DNA of 22,065 bases, from NCBI GenBank assembly GCA_964584415.1, contig CAZOZX010000029.1, positions 1-22,065 of the forward strand. Direction: 5' to 3'. A program made the translations under genes and the position numbers. Positions 17,101 to 22,065 of the stretch are shown here, piece after piece. How positions within the stretch are numbered: position 1 is the stretch's first letter; each line of letters starts with the position of its first letter. This stretch comes from PHAA01 sp964584415 (GTDB lineage: Bacteria; Bacillota; Syntrophomonadia; Syntrophomonadales; Syntrophomonadaceae). The notes below the pieces were generated by a model. The model was not told where the DNA came from. It searched no databases and was given only the letters and a program-made list of their open reading frames with translations.

Positions 17101-17302
17101 GTTCCCCTTGGGGTTGGGCCTGGGCGAAGGCGGCGAGATGACCTCGCCCTTGGCCACCGTGGTTATCGGCGGGCTGTTAGTCTCAACATTAATTACCTTA
17201 TTCCTGGTACCGGTGGTTTACAGCATTTTTGACGATTATATGCAGAAATGGCGTGCCTGGAGATCGAAGCCGATACCTGCTCAGGAACCAGTGGAGGTAT
17301 AA
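14168..17302 (+). CDS. RND-family multidrug/solute efflux pump (HAE1/AcrB/SwrC-like)
   Basis: This proton-driven export pump has 1044 residues, full length for the family. The expected layout is visible: TM1 near the N terminus (VTMIILVTVILIMGLFTV), a large outside domain, a helix block at about 335-500, a second TM after about residue 535, a second outside domain and a helix block from about 865 to the end. The proton-relay motif GRMVDDSIVVFENIYRHR in TM4 contains D401 and D402. TM10 has GIVVSNAIVMVDYLERLR, and AGRVRLRPILMTAFATILAMFPL is also typical. Its ATG overlaps the adaptor stop by one base, and the TetR gene starts one base after its own stop. The substrate is unknown; SwrC-type pumps of Bacillus export surfactin and drugs, and TolC could act as third partner. 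Confidence 0.96.
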   Translation: MKIVDFAVKRPVTMIILVTVILIMGLFTVNRMVLDLYPEMKFPMAVVYATYSGAGPEEVESQVTKVLEGAVNTVAGIKTVQSYSSSGTSTILASFDWGTDMDNAILNIREKIGLVEMALPDEVEKPMVLKMDINMMPILQMGVTGGNDISMAQLQSIAEDKIRPRLERIPEVASISITGGLEREVKVEVDPAKLQNYGLTLSQVNQVLQMENFNSSSGTVKENQRQYFVRSLQQFESVDDIKNVAILTGTGNIVYLRDIANIVDGYKDDTQLTRVDQGSAVGIHIMKQSDANTVKACDAVKAELAKIQEESDVPLNIKVVTDQSSFIKQSLDSTQTTMWEGALLAALVLFLFMRNFSSTFIVITAIPLSIVATFILMYFNGSTLNLITLGGLSLGIGRMVDDSIVVFENIYRHRKLGLPPLEAALTGASEVGSAVIAATLTLIAVFLPILFVQGLASVIFKPMAITISFAIFCSLIVALTVVPLMSSRMLTDKAIQEKEFGSGRIGTKVNRLGHWIDNLGESYTKLIKWSLGHRKTVSIGVTALMILSVALTPLIGAEFLPATDSGEIAISIETDQGSQLESTDEIMTQIEDKLHSLPEVDTIFSSVGGSANMFLASGTQSDQGTISLKLVKKNEREKSVTEMAELIREKLADIPGAKIKVSVTDMSSGMMSTSGVNVRIKGDDLTVLRDLSDQVSEIVRNVPGTREVASTLADGKPEVQIKVDRQRAAALGLTPIQVSAEIKNAMQGTVATRYKTEGTEVDVRVSYTPQNHEDLEYLQNLTIFSASGAVVKLSQIATFELAQGPVQINRIDQVREAEVTANLLNRDLKSVVSDVQAQVGNLNLPAGYTVEFTGANQDMMESFSSLGIAFLLALILVYAVMAIQYESFFNPFIIMFSVPTAFIGIVFGLLITGRSFCVPAFIGIIMLVGIVVSNAIVMVDYLERLRNRGLDRDAAIIEAGRVRLRPILMTAFATILAMFPLGLGLGEGGEMTSPLATVVIGGLLVSTLITLFLVPVVYSIFDDYMQKWRAWRSKPIPAQEPVEV

Positions 17303-17303
17303 G

Positions 17304-17891
17304 ATGACGGTTATAGTTATAAAAGAAGGCAAGCGCAAATTGATCATGGAGGCTGCCATCCAGGTCTTCTCAGAGAAAGGGTATCACAACAGCAAAATGG
17401 AAGAAATAGCGGTGCAAGCTGGCATCGGAAAGGGCACCATATATGAGTATTTCCCCAGCAAGCTGCAGCTTCTCCAGGATATCATGGAACAGAGCTTTCA
17501 GCTTTATGATCATTCCTTCCAGGTTGGTTTAAATAGTGGAGCAACGTTGGAGGAGACCATCCGGGCCCTGGTGGAAGGCCATTTGCGATTCTGCCTGGAA
17601 AATATAGACCTGACCAGGATTATTTTCCTGGAAACCAAGGTCATTGACGAAGAACTCCGCATTTGGGCAGCCCAAAAACGTCAGCAAAAGGCACGCTTTT
17701 TAGAGGATTTATTAACCGAAGCCGCCCGCCGGGGAGAAATAAGAGACCGAGATCCGCGCGTTTTGACAGTAGTAATAGGAAGCATAATGTCATCTCTTTG
17801 GGTACCCCTGGTAACCGGGGACTCGATAATCGATGCTGCTGAAACTGCCCGGCTGGTAACTGACATAATAATGAATGGTATAAAGAAATAA
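17304..17891 (+). CDS. TetR/AcrR-family transcriptional regulator of the efflux genes
   Basis: This DNA-binding repressor of 195 residues has its helix-turn-helix in the first 55 (IMEAAIQVFSEKGYHNSKMEEIAVQ then GIGKGTIYEYFPSKLQLLQDIM), the TetR signature. The remaining helices should bind a ligand and form a dimer. The ATG at 17304 has GGAGGT (17293-17298) 5 nt upstream and gives the normal family length. An in-frame ATG at 17229 would lie within the pump gene and add a 25-residue extension with no homology. It is the last gene of the adaptor-pump operon, so it probably represses its own operon. The palindromes at 13009-13025 and 1719-1735 are its likely operators (inference). Confidence 0.94.
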   Translation: MTVIVIKEGKRKLIMEAAIQVFSEKGYHNSKMEEIAVQAGIGKGTIYEYFPSKLQLLQDIMEQSFQLYDHSFQVGLNSGATLEETIRALVEGHLRFCLENIDLTRIIFLETKVIDEELRIWAAQKRQQKARFLEDLLTEAARRGEIRDRDPRVLTVVIGSIMSSLWVPLVTGDSIIDAAETARLVTDIIMNGIKK

Positions 17892-17910
17892 ATGCATGTT
17901 CGCCGTAAAA

Positions 17911-17966
17911 GCCGTCCCAGCGCCTATCTGGCCCCGGGGACGGAAGCTCGCGGCGAGCTTTCCTTT
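17911..17966 (+). other. Structured intergenic RNA region, two consecutive hairpins, possible terminator
   Basis: CCGTCCC (17911-17917) pairs with GGGACGG (17937-17943) around an inner GCC/GGC stem. GGAAGCTCG (17942-17950) pairs with CGAGCTTTCC with one bulged T, followed by a short TTTG. The region follows the TetR stop closely and could terminate the efflux operon, although the T run is weak. No known riboswitch family was recognised. Confidence 0.45.
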
Positions 17967-17993
17967 GACTAAAATTGAGCATTATATTACTAT
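17965..17993 (+). promoter_or_regulatory. Possible sigma-A-type promoter of wecB
   Basis: TTGACT (17965-17970) and TACTAT (17988-17993) are 17 bp apart. The -10 box matches consensus at only 4 of 6 positions. The promoter abuts the 44-bp inverted repeat that follows. Confidence 0.4.
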
Positions 17994-18040
17994 GGTCCTA
18001 ACGTATGCCGGTATTCCAGTGTACGTAAGGACTATTTTTT
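17992..18040 (+). terminator. 44-bp imperfect inverted repeat followed by a T run, just before wecB
   Basis: ATGGTCCTAACGTATGCCGG in the left arm pairs with the right arm ending GTGTACGTAAGGACTAT. In RNA the stem is GTCCT/AGGAC, then ACGTATGC/GTGTACGT with two G-U pairs, then GG/CC, and TATTTTTT follows at once. It reads as a strong rho-independent terminator or attenuator 11 nt before the wecB start. As DNA, the same palindrome could also be an operator. Confidence 0.6.
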
Positions 18041-18051
18041 GGGGGATTGTA

Positions 18052-19188
18052 ATGAGATTGGGAAAAGTAATGGTGGTTTTCGGCACCCGGCCGGAAGCGA
18101 TCAAGATGGCTCCGGTAATCAAAGAATTAAAAAAGGTGCAGGATATAGATACGGTAGTGGTCGTCACTGCCCAGCACCGGGAGATGCTGGACCAGGTTCT
18201 GCAATTGTTCGAAATTGTGCCCAACTATGATCTGGACTTGATGAAGGAGAAACAGGATTTATACAGTATAACCAGCGGTGTCTTAACAGGGTTAAAGGAC
18301 ATATTGCAGCAGGAGAAGCCAGACCTGGTATTGGTTCATGGCGATACCACCACCACATTTGCTGCAGCCCTGGCCGCATTCTATGAAAAGATTCCAGTGG
18401 GTCATGTAGAAGCCGGCTTGCGCACCCGTAACAAGTATTCGCCTTACCCGGAGGAAATGAACCGGGCTCTGACCGGCCGCATCGCTGAGCTGCACTTTGC
18501 CCCTACCGATGTCTCCCGGGAAAATCTGCTGGCCGAATCGGTGGCGGCATTCAAAATCTGGGTGACCGGTAACACCGTAATTGATGCCCTTATGGAGACA
18601 GTTCATGAAGGTTACCAGTTTGGAGAACTGTTGGACGGGGTCAATTTTGACCATCGCCTGATCCTGGTAACCACCCATCGCCGGGAGAACTGGGGCGATC
18701 ATATGCGTGATATTTATGCCGCCTTGCTGCAGCTGGTGGATGAGTTTGACGATGTGGAGATAGTATTTCCAGTCCACCGGAATCCGACCGTCAAAGACCT
18801 GGCCGAGGAGATGCTGGGGCAGCGCGAGCGGGTCCACTTGCTGGAACCTTTGGAATATGAAGCCTTTGCTAATTTAGTAAACGCCTCATATATTATAATG
18901 ACAGATTCCGGGGGATTGCAGGAAGAGTCCCCGTCCTTGGGGAAGCCGGTCCTGGTATTGCGGGATACCACCGAACGGCCGGAAGCCATCCAGGCCGGGA
19001 CAGTGCAATTGGTAGGAACAGTGCAAGAGAATGTCTATAAGGCAGCCCGGCGATTATTGGTCGACCAGCAAGCATACGATAAAATGGCCCATGCCATCAA
19101 TCCCTATGGGGATGGCAAAGCGGCAGTCCGTATCGTCAGGGTTATCAAGGATTTCCTTTATGTCCGTATCGGGGCCAGCAACATGTAA
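18052..19188 (+). CDS. wecB: UDP-N-acetylglucosamine 2-epimerase (non-hydrolysing, WecB)
   Basis: This cytoplasmic enzyme interconverts UDP-GlcNAc and UDP-ManNAc, a precursor of wall teichoic-acid linkage units or capsular sugars. The fold begins with VMVVFGTRPEAIKMAPVI. Active-site residues are D98 in VHGDTTTT, E120 in VGHVEAGLRT, E134 in YPEEMNR and H209 in THRRENWG. The first three lie at a constant +3 offset from the E. coli residues D95, E117 and E131, which supports the ATG at 18052 (378 residues). The reading frame stays open back to 17896, but that extension crosses the hairpins and has no homology. TDSGGLQEESPSLGKPVLVLR closes the UDP site. The phosphohexomutase gene follows 42 bp later with no visible terminator, so the two are probably co-transcribed. 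Confidence 0.95.
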   Translation: MRLGKVMVVFGTRPEAIKMAPVIKELKKVQDIDTVVVVTAQHREMLDQVLQLFEIVPNYDLDLMKEKQDLYSITSGVLTGLKDILQQEKPDLVLVHGDTTTTFAAALAAFYEKIPVGHVEAGLRTRNKYSPYPEEMNRALTGRIAELHFAPTDVSRENLLAESVAAFKIWVTGNTVIDALMETVHEGYQFGELLDGVNFDHRLILVTTHRRENWGDHMRDIYAALLQLVDEFDDVEIVFPVHRNPTVKDLAEEMLGQRERVHLLEPLEYEAFANLVNASYIIMTDSGGLQEESPSLGKPVLVLRDTTERPEAIQAGTVQLVGTVQENVYKAARRLLVDQQAYDKMAHAINPYGDGKAAVRIVRVIKDFLYVRIGASNM

Positions 19189-19230
19189 TAGCCTGTTGCC
19201 CTGAATACGTCTCAATCAAGGAGGCTTATT

Positions 19231-20710
19231 ATGACTGAAATAAAGTTTGGCACTGATGGCTGGCGGGCCATTATAGCCAGGGATTTTACCTTTGCAAATA
19301 TAAAAGTGGTTACCCAGGCGATTGCAAATTACCTCAAAACCAATAATCTTGGCAAGAAAGGAATAGTCATCGGTTATGATAACCGTTTCCTTTCCGAGGG
19401 TTTTGCGGATGAGGCCGCCCGGGTGATTACCGGCAATGGGATACGGGTTTTCAAGACTTTCAAAGCGGTTCCCACTCCGCTGGCCGCTTATGCTATCAGG
19501 ATGCACCAGGCTGGCGGGGCCATAATGATAACTGCCAGCCACAATCCCCCTGAATATAACGGCATCAAATTTATTCCCGAATATGCAGGGCCGGCACTGC
19601 CGGAGGTAACCGATGCCATCGAAGAAGAGGTAAGGCGTATCCAGGGTGGGGGAAGAGTATATGAACTCGATTTGAAAGAAGCCCAGGCCCTTGACCTGCT
19701 CAAAGATATTGACATGGACCGCGAATATATAAACCAAATATTGAGGATTGTACAGCCGGACGTATTCCGCCGTCACCCGCTCAAAGTGGTGGTTGACCCC
19801 ATGTATGGTTCCGGGGCTGGATACCTGGACCGCATATTGACCGAACTAGGCTGCGAGGTTAAAACAATCAACAACTATCGCGATCCCCTCTTTGGCGGAT
19901 CGATCCCGGAACCCACCGCTGCCGGGCTGGCCGATCTCAAGAGAGCTGTGGTCAATTATGGTTATGACCTGGGCCTGGCCCTGGATGCCGATGGCGACCG
20001 TTTTGGCATCGTGGACGGGCAAGGAGAATTTGTCAATCCGAACCGGTTAGCATATCTATTGCTTGAGCACCTGCTTAATAGCCGTACATTTAGAGGACCG
20101 GTATGCCGTTCCCTGACCACCACCCACAACCTGGACCAGATTGCCCGGTATAATGGGCTCAGTGTTATTGAAACCAAGGTGGGCTTCAAGTTTATATCGG
20201 AATGCCTGCGTGAAAAAGGCTGCATCCTGGGAGTGGAGGAGAGCGGGGGACTTAGTATATTTGGGCATGTTCCTGAGAAGGATGGAATTTTGGTCGGCCT
20301 CCTGGCCGCAGAAATGATCGCTGCCAGCGGCCAAACCTTCAACGAGTTGAACGACGCGGCGGTAGAGAAATATCAACTCATGGAGACAGAACGCCTGGAT
20401 ATCCGAATCACGGCCCGGGAAAGAGACCATATCCTGGCTGAAGCCNNNNNNNNNNCAGTCCGAAAAGAACCTGCGCGACATCTTCGATGAAGCCAGGGAC
20501 TACCAGCCCAAGTCGGTAGCCGGGGTTGCGGTCGACAAAATAAATGAAATAGATGGCAAAAAGATAATCCTGGAAGATGGCAGCTGGATCATGGTAAGAC
20601 CTTCAGCAACTGAATCCCTGATGCGGATTTATGTCGAAGCGGCCAATCCTGAGCGAATCGAAGCCATGCGTCAAGAAGTGCTGGGTCATCTGTCCCTAAA
20701 AAACGATTAA
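19231..20710 (+). CDS. Alpha-D-phosphohexomutase (phosphoglucomutase/phosphomannomutase), interrupted by an assembly gap
   Basis: This enzyme interconverts hexose 1- and 6-phosphates and feeds nucleotide-sugar synthesis, for example glucose-1-phosphate for RfbA. Four active-site loops are visible: phosphoserine ITASHNPPEYNGIK (S103), metal loop DADGDR (D252, D254, D256), sugar loop GVEESGG (E336, E337, S338) and, after the gap, phosphate loop RPSATESLMRIY. AAGGAGG (19218-19224) lies 6 nt before the ATG. Ten Ns at 20446-20455 split the gene. The frame before the gap ends exactly at 20445, and the frame after it resumes at 20456, one base out of register. A 10-N placeholder of wrong length explains this better than a real frameshift. 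Both halves are intact, with 405 and 84 readable residues. Phosphoglucosamine mutase (GlmM) is a less likely alternative. Confidence 0.9.
20446..20455. other. Assembly gap (10 N)
   Basis: Ten unresolved bases lie inside the phosphohexomutase gene. The size is probably a placeholder, because a true in-frame join needs a multiple of three. Confidence 0.98.
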
Positions 20711-20766
20711 TAATCAAGTACATAAAATAACTTTCTCCACCTTGGTAACAGGTAATCAAATAGCCT

Positions 20767-20804
20767 CTCCCAGGCATATTATATATTGATATACTCGGGG
20801 GAGG
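20767..20804 (+). promoter_or_regulatory. Hairpin that could mask the ribosome site of the small membrane protein gene, or terminator of the hexomutase gene
   Basis: CCTCTCCC (left arm, about 20764-20771) can pair with GGGGGAGG (about 20797-20804) over 8 bp with one G-U pair, across a 25-nt AT-rich loop. The right arm is the ribosome site of the 56-residue gene, and TTTTATTA follows it. It could terminate the wecB-hexomutase transcript, control translation of the small gene, or both. Confidence 0.5.
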
Positions 20805-20811
20805 TTTTATT

Positions 20812-20982
20812 ATGGTCTTGGTGCTCAAAATAATGAGTTTTGCCATATGGTTTATCATTATGGCGTTTATTGTTGAAGCAGCCCTGCATCATAGAAAGCA
20901 TCCTCTGGGCAGTTATAGTTTGTACCCGCATAATCGGGATAAAACCAACCCCGCTTCCAGGCACGACCATCAACACTACTAA
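20812..20982 (+). CDS. Small single-span membrane protein with His-rich tail, 56 residues
   Basis: This short open frame has a very strong ribosome site, GGGGGAGGT (20797-20805), 6 nt before its ATG. It encodes one hydrophobic helix at residues about 3-24 (VLKIMSFAIWFIIMAFIVE) and a polar tail with seven His residues, ending HDHQHY. The His-rich C-terminal part could bind metal (inference). I do not recognise a family. The gene stands alone between the hexomutase and comF genes. The ribosome site and the helix make it more than a chance frame. Confidence 0.6.
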   Translation: MVLVLKIMSFAIWFIIMAFIVEAALHHRKHPLGSYSLYPHNRDKTNPASRHDHQHY

Positions 20983-20992
20983 TTCAATATGT

Positions 20993-20998
20993 TATAAT
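20993..20998 (+). promoter_or_regulatory. Possible -10 box upstream of comF
   Basis: A perfect TATAAT lies in AT-rich DNA about 106 nt before the comF ATG. No clear -35 box stands at the right distance, so this is tentative. The leader that would follow can fold: GGGAG (21025-21029) pairs with CTCCC (21058-21062), with a small GGC/GCC stem inside. Confidence 0.35.
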
Positions 20999-21103
20999 AT
21001 ATGAGATATTGTCGACTATATTAAGGGAGAGCGAACGGCGGTGATGCCTATTTGCTGCTCCCAGATTTACGTTGGATAGATAAGTTTTTGAAGAGGTGCC
21101 GTT

Positions 21104-21823
21104 ATGCTGGACCCCATCCTGGACGTATTGTTTCCTCAGAGCGCTTGTTGTATATGCCGTAAACCGGGGCGCTATGGCTCAAAGCATCCCTGGTGCCAGG
21201 ACTGCCTCGATTCCATAAATAAGCTGCGGAACTCTGGCCCGGTTTGCGACAAATGCGGGAAATATTTACCGGAGGGAGACCACCTGTGCGCGGACTGCCG
21301 CAATAATCCGCCCCAGTTCGATGTGGCCCGGGCAGTTGGACCCTATGATGATCCCTTCCGGATCACCACCAAGGTCCTGAAATTTATGGGCAGGAAGTAC
21401 CTGGCTCCCCGCATGGGAGCGATGATGGCGGAGGCGGTGCGCAGCGATCCCCGCTTCGGAAAAATAGACTTAATTGTTACCGTGCCTATTTCCAATAACA
21501 GCCTGCAGGTACGGGGATTCAACCAAACCGAGCTGTTGGCCCGTCAGATTGGCAAAGAACTGGGCATTAAAACCGATTACCATGCTTTGGTCAGGACCAA
21601 GGAAACCCCCAATCAAAGAGAACTTTCCAAAGAGGAGCGGGAGACGAACCTGCTTTGTGTGATACAGGTTCCAGTACCGGAAAAGGTCGCCGGTAAGAAT
21701 ATTTTATTAGTTGATGACGTATACACCACCGGGGCTACCAGCCGTGAATGTACCAGGGCTCTGCTGGAGGCAGGCGCCAAGCGGGTTTGTGTTATAACCT
21801 GGGCCACCGGCCGCGGTTTTTAA
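21104..21823 (+). CDS. comFC: ComF-family amidophosphoribosyltransferase-like protein
   Basis: This 239-residue protein is related to ComFC/GntX, linked to DNA uptake in naturally competent bacteria and more broadly to single-strand DNA handling. The N terminus carries two zinc-finger-like cysteine clusters: CCIC and CQDC (C15, C16, C18, C31, C34), then CDKC and CADC (C48, C51, C62, C65). The phosphoribosyltransferase domain has VPISNNSLQVRGFNQTELLA, ETPNQRELSKEER and the PRPP-binding motif ILLVDDVYTTGAT. The length is normal. GAGGTG (21093-21098) stands 5 nt before the ATG. No other competence gene is visible here, and clostridia often carry comF without obvious competence, so the name gives the family rather than the role. 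Confidence 0.92.
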   Translation: MLDPILDVLFPQSACCICRKPGRYGSKHPWCQDCLDSINKLRNSGPVCDKCGKYLPEGDHLCADCRNNPPQFDVARAVGPYDDPFRITTKVLKFMGRKYLAPRMGAMMAEAVRSDPRFGKIDLIVTVPISNNSLQVRGFNQTELLARQIGKELGIKTDYHALVRTKETPNQRELSKEERETNLLCVIQVPVPEKVAGKNILLVDDVYTTGATSRECTRALLEAGAKRVCVITWATGRGF

Positions 21824-22065
21824 CCGTCAAAAAAAGCGCCCAAGGGCACCATACCCTGCAGGCACTTATGATGTGCCACATTGTGGCATAGTTAAGGTTG
21901 CTGATATTCGCACCGCGAACCAATAATGTTGCTGATAGACGAGTTAATACGGGATGTCAGTTCGATCGACGTACCTAGTGTACATGTCAATCACGGGCAT
22001 CCCGATTGCTTTGCTCTGAGCATTTTTTACGCGGTCTTTCCGTAATACCTTGATACTATCCTTTA
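21824..22065. other. Right-end region without an assignable gene
   Basis: No convincing gene is seen. TGCCACA-T-TGTGGCA at 21874-21888 is a perfect inverted repeat. CGGGATG (21950-21956) and CATCCCG (21998-22004) form another. On the minus strand an open frame enters from the right edge and stops at 21944-21946, reading about 37 residues ending GMPVIDMYTRYVDRTDIPY. It could be the tail of a gene beyond the window, but I recognise nothing in it. Confidence 0.4.

Noticed and set aside
17229..17303. Upstream start for the TetR gene inside the pump gene
   Set aside because: A strong ribosome site and normal family length support the ATG at 17304.
17896..18051. N-terminal extension of WecB from an in-frame ATG at 17896
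   Set aside because: It crosses three inverted repeats, has no family similarity and spoils the constant offset of the active-site residues. The ATG at 18052 fits the family start.
20446..20710. Hexomutase pseudogene call
   Set aside because: The only lesion is the N gap; sequence on both sides keeps intact family motifs.
21830..21851. Minus-strand terminator just after comF (GCCC/GGGC with a run of T on the minus strand)
   Set aside because: The stem is only about 4 bp with a 2-nt loop, too tight to be convincing.

Overview
The window looks like chromosomal DNA from an anaerobic low-to-mid GC Firmicute (Clostridia, possibly Syntrophomonas-like; the family level is a guess). The reasons are the strong GGAGG-type ribosome sites, the sigma-A-like promoters, the copper-amine-oxidase-type stalk protein, the ComF protein and the style of the sugar-nucleotide genes. 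A run of 10 N at 20446-20455 shows that it comes from a draft assembly. Every convincing gene lies on the + strand.

Layout. (1) 83-1549 encodes a secreted, extremely acidic fibronectin-III-like repeat protein with a stalk domain, ended by a strong terminator. (2) 1786-2880 encodes a TolC-like protein with its own near-consensus promoter and terminator. (3) 3002-12940 looks like one surface-polysaccharide transcription unit. It holds rfbA, rfbB, fdtA, fdtC, a dolichyl-phosphate-mannose-synthase-like GT2, the aminotransferase fdtB, a multi-spanning DUF6044-like membrane protein, a secreted GH26-like hydrolase and a lipoprotein, and it ends at a perfect 10-bp-stem terminator. Two inverted copies of a 66-67 bp intergenic repeat bracket the rfbB-fdtA-fdtC block. 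(4) 13044-17891 is an efflux operon: lipoprotein membrane-fusion protein, RND pump and TetR regulator. (5) 18052-20710 holds wecB and a phosphohexomutase (interrupted by the N gap), preceded by a highly structured intergenic region. (6) 20812-20982 encodes a 56-residue membrane protein. (7) 21104-21823 encodes ComF. (8) The last 240 bp hold no gene I can name.

How the genes work together. RfbA, RfbB, FdtA, FdtB and FdtC together make dTDP-3-acetamido-3,6-dideoxyhexose, probably dTDP-Fuc3NAc, from glucose-1-phosphate. The GT2 could load a sugar on a polyprenyl phosphate, and the DUF6044 protein, which has an acidic motif in its first outside loop, could transfer it outside the membrane. WecB and the hexomutase supply further sugar precursors.

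The most informative non-coding signal is a 17-bp near-palindrome, ATTGACCCGnGnGTCGG. It lies over the -35 box of the TolC promoter and just downstream of the -10 box of the efflux operon, 11 kb away. It probably marks one TetR-controlled regulon that joins the TolC-like protein to the RND pump.
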